This document shows, in pieces, positions 33,741-46,189 of a stretch of 64,000 nucleotides of DNA. Source of the stretch: Spodoptera frugiperda (Eukaryota > Arthropoda > Insecta > Lepidoptera > Noctuidae); assembly GCF_023101765.2 (NCBI RefSeq), contig NC_064218.1, positions 3,410,001 to 3,474,000 on the forward strand, given 5' to 3'. The position numbers were made by a program, and so were the translations under genes. Under the pieces are notes generated by a model. That model was given only the letters and a program-made list of their open reading frames with translations. It was not told the DNA's origin and ran no database searches. Each line of letters begins with the position of its first letter. The stretch's first letter is position 1.

Positions 33741-33949
33741 TCAGCCTCTTCGATAGTCTCCGACATGGCGAGGAAGACACAGTTGAGCAGTATGGTAGCC
33801 ATGACGAAGTAATCGAAGTACTGGTTGGTGGAGAGGTAGACGCAAGCTCTTCGGACTGGAGACCACGGGGAGTACCAGAACAGCGACCTGGTGGCCGTGA
33901 ACCGGTGTATATAGTTCTTTCGGAAACGCTTCGACACCACGCAGAAAGT
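33741..33949 (-). CDS. DSC1: DSC1-type cation channel, N-terminal/S1 exon
   Basis: First recognisable exon of the gene here. It opens in phase 0 after 'cttgttacag' and closes in phase 2 at 'gtaagttttt', with 69 whole codons. It encodes TFCVVSKRFRKNYIHRF and the linker SPWSPVRRACVYLST, then S1 (YFDYFVMATILLNCVFLAM) and the start of the S1-S2 loop (SETIEEAE). VVSK at this place and the PVRR motif are shared with para. RKNYIHRFTAT and the STNQYFDY form are DSC1-like. The protein is a plasma-membrane cation channel; in Drosophila NaCP60E affects olfaction and pyrethroid response. No start codon is in this exon, so earlier exons must exist. Confidence 0.93.
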
Positions 33950-34249
33950 CTGTAACAAGAGATAGTGAACTTTAGATTTTTAGTGGTTCGGTTTATTTTT
34001 TAATGCATCATGGTTGAATAAATAATTGGTTGTTTCGAAAACCCGTCTAGTGTTTAAAGAGGTTTAATTTCGGAAGTCGAGTTAGTATTGATTTGTTTAA
34101 GAAGTTTGTGAACATCATGCAGATTTCAACACATCAGTAATATTTTCTGAAATGTATATAAAGTAGTTCCAGATGTGCGGACTATTTTTAAGTATATAAA
34201 GTAGTTCCGGATGTGCTGACAACGTAACAGATTATAGGGGCTCAAAGGC

Positions 34250-34335
34250 TCACAGCAGAAGAAGGACCAGGGTGGTTTTTAGTGAGTAAGAGTCTGACAC
34301 TCCCTCCGTCCTCGATGATTTTCCTCTCTCAAAAA
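34250..34335 (-). repeat. R-A family repeat, fragment
   Basis: Inverted fragment: 'ggtggtttttagtgagtaag' and 'agtctgacactccct'. Confidence 0.65.
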
Positions 34336-35450
34336 AAAAGTAGTATTATTAACAAGCCCCATTGCTATTAAAGTAACATTACCTATTATAACTTAAGCAA
34401 CAATACGCCTGACACGGTAATTATCTCCTTTACTAAACAATAGCTTGCACAACAATTATGAGTATTGCAAATTAGCATGTTTTAATTGGCGAGCCACCTG
34501 CTACCAGCCACCACCACCAGGCGGTCGTTAGCCATACCGCCACGGAGCCAGGGACCCATACAGCCACCTACAGCTACCTACAGTTTTAATTACCACCACT
34601 GCGCATTAAAACCGCGCTTCGAATTATTGTTTTGTTCTGTTTTACTTGATAATTACCTTTAGAAATTGCTGCTTTGTATTTAGTTTTTAATGTATTTGTT
34701 GAAGATCTTTTTTTATTTGTTTTCTTCTAGTTAATCTGTTATAGTTGTCGTGTTTACTATTTTAACATTAATGCGCTTGGTGGTTGTTTTACCAAACACG
34801 AGACTAACTGACTTCAAAAAAAGAAGGTTATCAGTTTGACCTGTATGCGGTTTTCAGCAAAGTATTTTTCGGACTTGGGAAAAGATTGAAGGGATATTAT
34901 CTGACTTAAAAAAAGAGGTAGTAAATTAAAGGCGGTTTCCTTTTTTATATATATTGTGTATTAAGGGTAAGGTATAAAGACCATCGACTCCACACTATTA
35001 AACAATTTACGATTGAAAAAGTTAATGACACTTTAACCCTTCCGAGCATCGATTATCGATTTATATGTACATTGACACTTGGTCAGTGTGGCATGGAATA
35101 TAAACACTACAACCTACTTAAATAACCCACAATTCCTTTGTTCCAAAATGAATTTAAAACCAATATGAAACCGATGTACAGGCATTCGTATTATTGAGCA
35201 ATCATTTCCAATGATTGAATGCACTTTGTACGAGATCAATAGCCTGCCAATCATATTTTGGTTTTCGAAATTGATAGTCGTTGATTGGTTGGTCCGTTCG
35301 TCTCATGCTACTTGCTAACCAATCAGGTTTTGATGTTTAAATTTGAATCTATAGTCGGTAATATCTTGATACTACATTTTAAACCTTTTCTTAATGGTTT
35401 AGTTTAGGAGATTGATGAGACGTTGTTTTCTTTTTGTAGATTATATAGTA

Positions 35451-36580
35451 CCCTAACCAAATAAGGCCTATGCCCCAATAAAGCCTATTTTGAAAATTTC
35501 CCTCTTCCCGATGTCAAATGGTCGCCAAAGTTTGTAGAAGTGTGCATGCACATTACTTAACTAATTTGAGCACAGCAAGCAACCCGTGCCGCGATTATGT
35601 TGGAACCTACAGACGAAAACAATCACGACGTGGAGCGCACTTTAGTTTTTATAAAATTCGAGTAGCGTAAACTGTTAATATTTTTATATTTATCAGTATA
35701 CGACGTGCCGTGTTTTGTCTGTATGACAATTATACATTTAGCCATCTCCTCACATTAGTGAAATAGCTATAATATCGGTGTATTTCATATAATCGTTGTT
35801 TTGTTTACCTATGTGCCATGCCCTAATAAAGCCTACAAAAAAAACGTGTAGGCCTTATTACGGCATAGTTGTTTTTCAGTAATTTCAAAGAAAACGGATC
35901 ACCAGCTTCTGTCATAAAGAAAGCCAATGGATTTTGCAAAAGATGGAAAACGCTGTTAAAATGGTAGAAAGGGGTAAACGGGGTGAATAGATACAGAAAA
36001 GGGGTGAATGGATATCGGGAAATTCTTCTTCTTCGAATTTTATGCACCCTGTTTTACCCGGTAGGCTGCTGCAGCCAGATATAACTTCCAAAGAAGTACG
36101 CATCATCTAAAGAGTGGTTTCCACTACACGAAAGCTAGGTCGGTCGCTAAATTGGCTACAGAACAAGAAGTTATTCTCATTCGTTTGACTGATGCTGGGG
36201 TGCCGATGACTTCAAAGATGTTACTTGGGTATTACATGATGAGAAACTCGTTTAGCCTGATGTATAATGTCAAAAATTAATTAATAAGATCTCATTACAT
36301 TTATTATAAGCATTGACAAAGTTTTGTTATAATTAAGAAGTTGAATACTTACTAGTTTTTATTGAGGCCTTATTAAGACATAGGGTTCCCAATAAGGCCA
36401 AAGTGACACTTTAGTTATTTGTGTTTATAAAATTGTAAATTTTGTTTCTAAAGCCATTTTGATTCCATTATTACAAAGTTTAATAAATAAATATAAGATT
36501 TTGAAATTATCAGCCCATTGTCATTTTAAACCTACGAGCTAGGCGGTAATAAAAATAAGGTAGGCCTTATTTGGTTAGGT
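35451..36580 (+). mobile_element. 1,130-bp TA-flanked DNA transposon, pogo-like relic
   Basis: Ends 'ccctaaccaaataaggccta' and 'taggccttatttggttaggt' are inverted repeats (1-2 mismatches) flanked by TA (35449-35450, 36581-36582), the Tc1/mariner/pogo target. The motif 'aataaggcctatgcc' or a variant recurs about seven times in both orientations near the ends and in the middle, likely transposase-binding sites. It is too short and too broken to encode a whole transposase. Confidence 0.75.
35925..36270 (+). pseudogene. Degenerate pogo/Tigger-like DNA-binding fragment
   Basis: Two short stretches of the plus strand resemble the N-terminal half of pogo-type transposases. KMENAVKMVERGK looks like the first helix-turn-helix. 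About 160 bases on, in another frame, LATEQEVILIRLTDAGVPMT recalls the CENP-B-type domain (E-E-x-L...RG-x-P-L-T). Stops and a frame change lie between, and no DDE catalytic region follows. Weak similarity, judged from memory. Confidence 0.4.
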
Positions 36581-36635
36581 TACCTTTACATATTTTTCGC
36601 CCAAGTCTAATATTGTCTTATATAAGATTTTTTTT

Positions 36636-36672
36636 TATGGTATAAGCCGGTAAACTAGCAGATCACCATTAA
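36636..36672 (+). repeat. R-B family repeat, 5' fragment
   Basis: 'tttatggtataagccggtaa' followed by 'ctagcagatcacc', the left terminus only. Confidence 0.6.
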
Positions 36673-36949
36673 AATTTTGCTCAGTTCTGCTAAAAAATGT
36701 CCATATTATGACCTCATCGGGGTTCACATTAGAATTCCCCCCATTTCACGTCTCTCTGGGCATTTGGAAAAATCTCCGGATGCTCGTAAATCACGTCTGA
36801 AAGGAAAGTTATGCTGCAACGAATTTTTATGTGCAGAACATTAATTTGGAGTGTTATTAGTTCCTATTTTCTACAAATGTAGAATGCCAAAAAGGTTTAA
36901 TTTCTTAAATTTTAGTTTGTGGAATTCTCTAGTTCTAGTCTTTCTCTCT

Positions 36950-37205
36950 AACCTGTAAACGAGTACACGGATCACCTGATGATAAACAATTGCCGCCGCC
37001 TATGGGCACTTGAATACACCTGAGGTGTTGAGTTAGCATTTTAAGGTTTGTTGGGGAATCGGGGATTGGAAAGATTGGATAATTGGGCCTCCGGTAACCT
37101 TACTCACACAACGCAAGCGTTGTTTCACGTCGGTTTCCTGTGAGGCCGTATTATCACTCCGGTCGAGCCTTCCTTTCGTGCCGAAACATGGCTCTCCCAC
37201 ACTTT
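36950..37205 (+). repeat. R-B family repeat, long copy
   Basis: Runs from 'acctgtaaacgagtacacgg' through 'gcctccggtaaccttactca' and 'caacgcaagcgttgtttcac' to 'gccgaaacatggctctccca'. It shows the family's full 3' half. Confidence 0.75.
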
Positions 37206-37574
37206 ATATACAAAAACCAACTCATTCCAAAGCGCATATTCGCACAGACAGCTAACACTAGCTATAAACCAACTTACTTACTTGAACACATGTTTTGTAA
37301 ACAAAGGGTAACACATAACAGTTATTAATAATAACCCACGTTTCTAGGGGGTATACTGTCAAGTACGTAGCAGTTACAGGTTAACGCAGGGACAATAATC
37401 ACTAGAGCTTCTTGACAACTCTGTTCAGTACAGGTCCCAAGAGATTGGTAGCGTGGAGGTTAAGGTATAACGCTTGGGTTATACTTAATTGGTTTATTTG
37501 AAGACTGTTGATATAAATATGTCTGTCTAGCGTGCCCTCTACCGACGTAAGCAAGTATAAAAAAGATTGTACAC

Positions 37575-37670
37575 AAGTATAGAAAGAGGTATGTATGTAA
37601 GAATCGTAGCAATTAGCGTTCTATAGTCTCTGCCTACCCCTTTGGGAGAAAGCCTTAGATTATGTATGTA
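37575..37670 (+). repeat. R-J family repeat
   Basis: 'taagaatcgtagcaattagc' and 'tctctgcctacccctttggg'. Confidence 0.55.
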
Positions 37671-38241
37671 CGTATGTAAGTATAGAGTGAAGCGTCTGAT
37701 TGGACATTTCTAAAACACATTAACAGATAATGTTATTCTGCCTATTTGACCAATAAGGTGGTTAGATACTTACCTAATCTCGCTTCAATCCAATTACGAC
37801 TTTATGAAGCGGATTCGAAAGTTATTTTTAGTATAACAAGATTGTAAGTATTGCAATACTTATGACTTCAGACGTTTACGATTTGCTGGAGATGTGGTAC
37901 AGAGAAGTTTTATTTTATTTTGATTGGTACGGTAGTGATTGAATGAAGAGCTATGTAAATAAATCGAATCAAAGTATGTACATAGGTACACTTACTTACG
38001 AACTATTACTCTTGCAAATAAAACGAAAAAATTGCCCAAACTTTGGTATTTCAATAGCTATCGTTTCACTATTTTACATAATGATTTTTAATGAGTTGTT
38101 TTAAAGGTGTAATTATTTTGTCTGGATTTTTTCATACAACATTTCAAGGAAATATCAGTCTTCCATAATTTTTGTTCATTTTACCAAACTTTCCTTAATT
38201 TACCGTCTTTAAAACTTTAATACCTTATTTCGGGTTAAAAC

Positions 38242-38306
38242 AGCACGGTCTTTATAGCGGCCAGGGCCGGACTCAGGGATTTTATGGGCCGCATAAAGTC
38301 CGTGCT
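38242..38306. repeat. GC-rich 20-bp inverted repeat
   Basis: Arm 'agcacggtctttatagcggc' pairs with 'gccgcataaagtccgtgct' (few mismatches) around a 24-nt GC-rich centre. A small MITE or its core. Confidence 0.6.
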
Positions 38307-39137
38307 CGTGGCCGCGTGGCTGTAAGCCGGGCCGTAAAATCCGATAATAATAGAATTTGTGACCGTTTCACAATTCACACATTATCCATGAAGGAATAGT
38401 TGGTTTTAATATGTTTTATTGGTGACCTACTCGTATTTGTAGTAGTTTGAAAATCTGTTGGTTGAAATCGTAAAATTTTAGGCGAATATTTGCTTTATCA
38501 AATGGATATTACATGAAATTATGATTTTCTACTAAACCAGGATGTTAAACTTATATCTTTAATGGTTTAGATCAATGTGTAATATTTTATTTACTTCAAA
38601 ATGAAAGAGTTGCCATTTTAGTTAAATGACTCATTTTAATTTTATATATATCATTACTTACAAAGGTATTTTAATACAATAGTACAATTTGCCACTTTTC
38701 TTGCACACAACGACATAATCTAGTCTCACCAAACCTTCTTAAAATAGAAATAATACTACACTAGGCACGGTGCTCTAAGAAAAGTAGCTAAAATATCACA
38801 CCCTCTCTGATAGGGCAATAAGGTAGCATTGACTTTTATAGGTCAAGCGTATCCTTCACGAAGAATATTCCAATAACTCATAATTTGCAGAGAGCTGTAC
38901 GAAATGAGATATAACAAGGGCAGCGAATAAATTCCCTCTCTGTCTTTTGCACGTTCTTGAAACAAAATAGGAGTATGCTTGAATATTTCACAACAAAAAA
39001 GGGAAAAAGCATTTCTTTTTGAGTTTCGTTCGATATCTTCAGTTACTTTGTTGGGTTGTTAAAAGTTTATACGGCACTGTTTTTTTGTTTCGTCATCCAT
39101 TGAGTAGATTCAATACAGACTTATAGAATTAAACTGC

Positions 39138-39335
39138 CTGATTCGCTAGTCGAGTAGTTGCAAGTGTGAGTACCGAGTAAGGGGGTTCTGGGTCGGAAAG
39201 TGTTACTGGAATTCATTCGGTTTGTTTTTAAAATGACTCAGTAATAAAAGTGATGTATTATATTGTAAACATGCTGTCTGTGTCTGAAGTAGACATTTGG
39301 GGCATTTAAAAAACGTGACGTTGTGTTTTTCACCA
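39138..39335 (+). mobile_element. SINE-E, diverged copy
   Basis: Head 'ctagtcgagtagttgcaagt' matches the A-box region of 5876. The B box is decayed ('gttctgggtcgg'). The tail has 'gtgacgttgtg', like the 'gtgacgttgc' of the first copy. Confidence 0.6.
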
Positions 39336-39689
39336 ATTATGTTTTCAGTCTTACACAAAATCGGGCGAGCCAAATATCAAACACCGGACAAGTCCAGACT
39401 CTGTGCTATTAATGGAAATTTCAAGACCTTGGCAGCGTCATTCATTAATAAATAATGTTCTAAGAAAGACTAAAATAGGATGTCTAGTAAAACAGAAGGT
39501 AAAATGTAAGTACTTATACAAGCAGTTCTATTTTAATTCGGCCGCAGGTGGGACATAACTTTGTCCTATAAAGTTATGAGGCTTCACATAAACCGAGGGT
39601 AGCTCGGAGGGCTTTACACCGTTTAACAACCCTCTACTTAATGCTTTGAATAACTTAAAATTGAATATTTTCAGAAAAACCTTTTAACA

Positions 39690-40085
39690 TGACCAAAATT
39701 GTTTTGTAGACTGGCAAAACTATTTAACAAAGAAATAAAAGAACTGCTTTATAGATCTATCATTAATATTACAGCGTATTATTTCAACATATACAAACAA
39801 CGTAATAAGTATAACTCTTGTAATACTTCATTTTCTTTTCCCAATTCAGCTCCAAAACAGCGTCGCTGTGGTAGAATTAATATAATTATTGATTTGTATT
39901 ACAACTGCTGAAAATCAGCGCCGTGATTCCAGCCATCGTGCTCTTTAGCTGAGCTCTGGGGGCTATGACATTTTAGCTGAGCACTGGCCTTTTCGTGCCT
40001 TGTCGATAATTTATTTATTATTTATGTTATTTTCTTGTTTTGCCTGCAATATCTTGTAACGGTGCAAATAAACTGTTATTTTGTC
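39690..40085 (+). repeat. LINE 3' end (CR1/Jockey-like), fragment
   Basis: A short terminal frame is followed by an untranslated tail with 'ctgaaaatcagcgccgtgat', 'catcgtgctctttagctgag' and 'ttgtaacggtgcaaataaac', which includes AATAAA. I recall this tail from moth LINEs. No RT domain is left. Confidence 0.5.
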
Positions 40086-41277
40086 TAATATAATAGACAC
40101 AACATGTGTGTATGTATTATTTCTTATGTAAATTGTTGAACCATAAAACGCCACTAACTTAAAAGAGGAACTGCCATAATGAGTAACACGGCAATTTTAA
40201 ACTAAAGTCTACTAAAAGTTGTAGACTCATTTAAAGTCTGAAGCTTAAATATCATTTTAGTTTATGACACTTGTTCAACAGGGGCCCTGGGGCCCATTTA
40301 TAAATTAACATTGATGTTATCAAAACATAATTCGATTTCTGGGCTACCGTTTTTCAAATATGTAAGTATTTTACGATAACAACAAATTTAAAAAATACTG
40401 CCACGTATTTTTGCTGCTCCGAAAATATTAATCATTAGGCCTTTTCGATTCTGGGTCAATTCACAGGGCCGTAATTAGGGCAAGGAGGGTGCAACATTAA
40501 TTCTTTGAATATTTTTTCCGTATTATTTATTTTTCTGTCGATCGTAATGAGTGGTTGTGTGGTAGGTGCTGACGTCAGCGTTTTATAAATTTCAGGTTTG
40601 TTATTTTGTAATAAAGTTGAAAATTGATTGAAGAAATAAGTATGGTTTGTGGTTTTATATTTATGTTAGCGACTTTACTGTTTTTTAATTTAGTTTGTTA
40701 GTAGTACGTTTAGTTAAGAAAAAAAAACATCTTGCTTCACACGCTGAAAACAAGTGGACATGTACAGATTATGAACTTTCAAACATGTTAAACTTATGGG
40801 GATATGTCTCAAGTCTGTGTGAAATGGGACCAGTTCAGCATGTGCAAGACAGGCCTTCGCTGGTACATCCATTCAAATATCGAAAACCAGTGGGAGTTTT
40901 TAAAAAAATGTGTTATGTCATAGCATTCTTCAATTTCTTTTAACATTTACTTAAAAAATATTATAAAGCCCTTTCAAATTGAAATACACTTTGCAATGAA
41001 AGCAATAAAAAGTGAGTATCACATTGTAATTAAGAATTGAATGCCTCTAAGTAATAACATCACAATTTTGTATATTGTTACTAGTTAGAAATGACAGAAT
41101 TATATCTGGTATGAGCTCATAAAGTCGGTTTCATGATCCAACATCTGTTTCTTGAATAAATGCGCAGACGAGATACAAAAACGTAATTAAATTCGAGAAA
41201 CAGAATAAGATTACCAAAGTAATGAGTATTGTACGACACCTACATTTAAATAATTAAGTAACAATTTTATTTTGATG

Positions 41278-41402
41278 GGAGAAAATCATGCAATGTTTTC
41301 TCCCGCCTTGGGCGAGGCGACAGCGATCACCCCGTTCACAGGAGTAGTCCTGTCTTTCGAGCCGGAGTTCCGGTAACCCGCTAGGTAATCCGCAGCTCGG
41401 AT
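41278..41402 (+). repeat. R-A family repeat
   Basis: 'ttctcccgccttgggcgagg', then 'gagccggagttccggtaacc' and 'gctaggtaatccgcagctc'. The 'tcagactcttactgac' block is deleted. Confidence 0.75.
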
Positions 41403-42119
41403 AACAATATAATCTTACCTTCAAATATAAAAGGCGATGTAAAATAGTACTATAGTATAATCACACAATGTACCTACCCATTCAAGATGTTTTTCTAGCT
41501 TTGCGTTACCAGAATAATGAAGACTTAATGTTTATATTTATACAAATACATATTTATTTATTTATTAACATTCAAAAACTAACTTTCTCAACAGCAATTT
41601 GAATAAACATCCTTGTATTTGTATTCACACAAACGATACGGACTTTGGTCTTTTGCGGCCTGAAAGTTGCTCGTCTGCACAGGCATTAACGCTCATTGGT
41701 AGAAACCGGCTTCATTAATCCGGTACCTACTAATTGTCTAAAGTTTCATTGTAAATTCCTCCCTGTATTTGAGTTTGGTACGGTCGTAAGATGGTCGTAT
41801 GATTGGAAATGAGTTTTGCTTACAATGTTTACTTGTAGGCAGGTATTGTTGGTTTTAATTAGCTTTATACAAGTATTGTGTTAATTTTGCAAACATTTTA
41901 TTGGTAAAGTTTAGTGAGATTTGTTTAGTAATGTTTGTGTGTTTTGTTACAGAGAAGTTGTTATTGTTATTATGCCAATTCTCATAATTATTATGATTAA
42001 TATTGATGTCTGACTAGACTGTCTTATTCATAACATAATAATATTCTAAATAGCTGTTACGTGTAAAATAATGACTTCTGAAAGAATTGCGGTCTTTGAC
42101 TTATTTATAAAATAAAAGT

Positions 42120-42215
42120 AAGTCCATAAGTCCTGACAATAAAAGTCCCGTCAAAATTGATTCAGCCATTTCGGAGATTAGACAGAACCAACAGACAGAT
42201 AAATTGTAAAGAAAT
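42120..42215 (+). repeat. RTE-like LINE tail, fragment
   Basis: 'gattcagccatttcggagat' and 'agaaccaacagacagataaa', like the 3' tail at 8060-8126. Confidence 0.5.
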
Positions 42216-42581
42216 ATATTTTTATGTATGTATCTCACTGTGAAAATGTGGTTATTTTAACATTACAAACAGATACCCCTATTTTATTTATTAATGTATA
42301 TTAATTAGGTATTATAATAAACAAAAAACCTAATCTTGTCAATAACATCAACATTATTATACACTCGTGTACCAAACAAAGAACGATAACCTCTATTAGT
42401 TTATTCGCTCCTAGTACCTCAGTTACACAAAGCAAAAACAATTACTCTGAAAGTTAAGTACACACATCGGAACAAAAGACAATAGGGGAAGGTATTGCTC
42501 AAATACAAACACAAGGGGAACAGAAACAAATTGGAATGTGAAATTGTGAATCTTTCAATATTATTTTTCACGCTTACGTAA

Positions 42582-43363
42582 GAGCGTGTCCACATCTCCA
42601 CGTCACGTCTTCAACGTGGGCTGGTGCCGTAACGTGCCACGTTACGTTGACGTGACGTGCAAATTTACGTTAACGTAAAAATTAACGTAAAAACGTGAAC
42701 GTCGCCGTGCCTTGTAAAATTCTGGTACATTCTTCACTAACATGTGTCAGTCTCGTTCGAGATATGGACCGCACATTGTTCACACAGTACAGTATTCTGG
42801 GGTCAACTCCGGTTCTCGAATGTGAAGTTACGTTATTTGATTTACTAATAGAATTACTTGAAATAACGTTTTATTTTTAATTTCATATCAAAATGTATTT
42901 ATTTATCTTAATTTTATTCGTTCATATTTGTTCACGAAAGTTCGCAATAAATAGAATTGTAGTGTGCAATCAGCGAAGTTTTTTCGTTCGTTCGTTGAAT
43001 TAGAGGCCCTCTGATTCTGCTATTGTTAAAAAGACAAAAAGACATTGAAGCATTAACTGAGCGAGAGCATCGAGCTACGTCGGCTTACGACGACGTGACG
43101 CGCCGTCTCACGGCGACGTTGCCGTACCGTGCACTAGAACGATGCGGCAACGTAACGTGGCACGTTACCGCACCGTTCCACGTGTTTTTTTATGGAATAG
43201 GAGGCAAACGAGCAAACTTTTCACTTGATGGTAAGCGATCAGCGCCGCCCATGGACACCCGCAACACCAGAGGAGTCACAGATACATTGCCGGTCTTTTT
43301 AAAAAGGAGTATGCTCTTTTCTTCACGTTGACGACGCCGTGACGTGGAGATGTGGACACACTC
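42582..43363. mobile_element. 782-bp TIR element, Harbinger-like
   Basis: Ends 'gagcgtgtccacatctccac' and 'gtggagatgtggacacactc' form inverted repeats of roughly 40 bp, with TAA on each side (42579-42581, 43364-43366). A 3-bp TAA/TTA duplication is the PIF/Harbinger signature. Subterminal 'cgtaacgtgccacgttacg' (42629-42647) has an inverted partner at 43151-43169. No transposase is present. An R-B copy is nested at 43187-43305. The superfamily call is inference from the target site. Confidence 0.7.
43187..43305 (+). repeat. R-B family repeat nested in TIR element
   Basis: 'gatggtaagcgatcagcgcc' and 'catggacacccgcaacacca'. It lies wholly inside the 42582-43363 element, so it is younger. The 102-codon frame spanning the junction is not a gene. 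Confidence 0.75.
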
Positions 43364-43679
43364 TAATATAAAGGTAGTATTTGTGTTGCCTTATTGAGTC
43401 GTACGTTGTCAATGTAACGAACCACGGTGTAGACGTGTAAAATATGAAAAAAAAGTAATTTATTTTGCACATGCTCAGTAAGTATGTATGTAAATGTTGA
43501 CGGTTTTTTATTTATCTTCTTCTTATTCATTGGTGAAAATGAATTGCTTTTTTTCAGTATGTAATACTGCTGGTGTATTTTAATGTGAAATTATGAAGTA
43601 GGTAGTAGACACATACGGTTTTTGTATATGTGATAGACCACATTTTTAAGTTGGGTGTAGTCCAAAATGCACAATTTTT

Positions 43680-43798
43680 TTTTTTTTGAGGGCGGAAAAT
43701 CATCCAATTACTTCTTACTGACTAAAAGCCACCCCGTTCCTACTCCTGCTTTTCAAGCCGGAGCCCCGATAACCCGCGAGGCAGTACACAGCTCTGGG
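43680..43798 (+). repeat. R-A family repeat
   Basis: 'gcggaaaatcatccaattac', then 'actgactaaaagccaccccg' and 'aagccggagccccgataacc'. Confidence 0.75.
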
Positions 43799-45439
43799 TA
43801 TTTTTAATGAGTAAAGTGGTCAATATGACTCTAATCTAGAGTTTTGATTTCCAAGTGTGATGCCAGGTACAAATTCGTACAACTATCACTACTAAACTAA
43901 TGACATCTGGTAAAAACACATATTATTCACTTTTAATAAATATCGTTGTCATAAATAGGTACAATTATTTTACAAATGGAAACTTCATTTAAATTGATAA
44001 TTGATCCCGCCAAAATAAGCGAGATTAGCAATCAGTGCCAAAACCGCTAATTAACCACAGTTTTGGCGATGAGAGTAACCAATGTTAACCTAAACACTGT
44101 CCATTAGAGTCCATTATACAGAAACACAAATATATCATTTTCTAATTTGGCTAAAAGATATTTTTATTATGGATAACAAAAGCGGCCCGTGGGATGTTCA
44201 CCATATCTGAAATGTAATACGCTGAGAACTCTCGCAGACGTAATGTACCTAATGTAATGGTTTTCGTTGAAGGTTCTGTGACATATTTTGATAAAGTGGG
44301 ACTGGATTCACTCATTGTTATCCTCAATCTCCATATAATTATGTAATGGAGAACTATTTATTTACACGTATTTCCTTTTAGAAAGATAAATTGAATTAAG
44401 TAATTCGTAGTGAGAATTATTGTACTTAAAAAATACTAGTCAATATACCCAATTTCATAGCGAATGAAAAAGATAACATCAGTAGGGAGCGAGCGAGGTA
44501 CTAGGAGGTCATAGCTCCAAACAAGTGGGTCAAGACGCCTCCGCACGCACTCGGGAGATTCTAAATTCAAAAGCCACCACCGTGATTGCTTCTCCAATGA
44601 ATAGCTGGCATTGAACGGCCATGTTACATTTACGCGCCATTTCGGATAGCGTAACCTTTCATTGTACCAGGCGCGCAGAAACTCTAAGATAAATAACTAA
44701 AGAATGAATTTTCTTTGTTGTATTTTTAGCTAGAACGAAATTAAAGAAGCAAACAGAATTCGTAATTTTAATAATCATTTATAATTTAAGAAAGATGTAG
44801 GTCGAGTTTGTTTAGGAAAATAGTCTTAACGGAATGGTTTATTATTCGATACGAGATGTAATTGGATTGTTATATTTGAATTTTCTTGTCTAATCGCGGC
44901 TCTGAACATTTTCGGTCAATTACCAAGCGATCATAAAGTATAAGGTATAATAATTTCGTCGTGCTCATTATGAAACATGAAGAGTTGATTTATTTTATAT
45001 TCGAGTGCTGAGTTTAGTTTCAAAAAGATTTACTGAATATGTGAATCATTCTTTATAAAGTGTTTTTCTTTGATATTGAATGAATTATCTATTTGAATAC
45101 AATAATGTTGAAATAATGATCGTCGCTTCTATAATGTTGGAGCATTAGGACACCTACTAACTGCGGCGAGTATTGATCAGAATGTGATTTGGACAGACTA
45201 TGTCTCATTAGTGATGTGATATTTGTAAAGAAAATAATGTGACTGTGATTATGACTTGACTGCCTTATTGCTGACTGTTGTAGGTACTAGCTACCTCAGG
45301 TCGGATTTAGCGTTATTGGTTTTTTACTTTTTGCTATCAGTATGAGATTTTGGATTGTGCTCAGTATATAACAATTAGCTTAACTTATATAACACGGGAC
45401 CATTAATATAACTGGTGAAAAATAGGTGATATTTTTTTA

Positions 45440-45627
45440 ACGTTTTTGCATTACGCTTTTCTCCTTTGTAGTGTGAGTTTACAAATATAAAATTTCACCT
45501 ATACGTGACACCCAGACCCGAAAACACAATTGTGGATCGCACAAAGAGTTGCTCCGTGTGGGAATCGAAACCTTTACACGTTGTGCGATAGCTGGTTACA
45601 CAACCACTGCGCCAACCGTGCAGTTGA
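45440..45627 (-). mobile_element. SINE-D, tRNA-derived
   Basis: Minus strand reads 'ggttggcgcagtggttgtgt' (A-box region) and 'aggtttcgattcccacacgg' (B-box region). The 69-codon frame on the plus strand is an artefact of the SINE. Confidence 0.72.
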
Positions 45628-46189
45628 AGGGGGTGATTCTTCAAAAAACTTTAACTTTTATTTAACAAATCATTATTCTCCCGCGTTATTAAGCATCATG
45701 GTAGCTTATTGTCATCCTTATTTATATTTGATTGGTTGAGAGCAGTGACACAGCTTAATTAATTGAAACCAAATTTTGTGTTTCAAATTGGTTGAATTGT
45801 TAACTTTTGGTTGAGGCTAATGACGGCGTTAACTTTTTGTGATTTTTTTTGAAGAATACTAGAAATTACACTGTATACGTGCACCGGCCTACCCTTTCTA
45901 AAATTTACATACAATACTATTAATATTAAAATGTTACTGGAATGAACAAACGAACAAAGTAACAAATAGCTTTATATATAAAATTACCTTTGAACATTAG
46001 TTTTCATATTTTCATTTTGTAACAAAAGTTTACGAAACCGAAAACAAACAATGCGTCCTGAAATTGTTTCGTAGCTTTCATGAAATAACGTAGTTACGTG
46101 TGTAGTTTTACATTTGAAGTGCAAGATTAAACTGTCTACCTTAAATGTAAAATATTATGGAGGTATATTTTGTTTCTATTTTTTTTTTA

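Noticed and set aside
37770..37830. Strong minus-strand splice donor at 'acttacctaat' suggesting an upstream channel exon
   Set aside because: In the phase required by the S1 exon the last codon would be TAG, and the upstream sequence has no channel motif.
43023..43331. 102-codon ORF that looked like a small transposase domain
   Set aside because: It crosses from the Harbinger-like element into a nested R-B repeat; no helix-turn-helix or DDE motif could be supported.
44460..44690. Possible leader exon of the channel gene
   Set aside because: The composition is slightly raised, but the minus-strand frame closes after about eleven codons and no donor is well placed.
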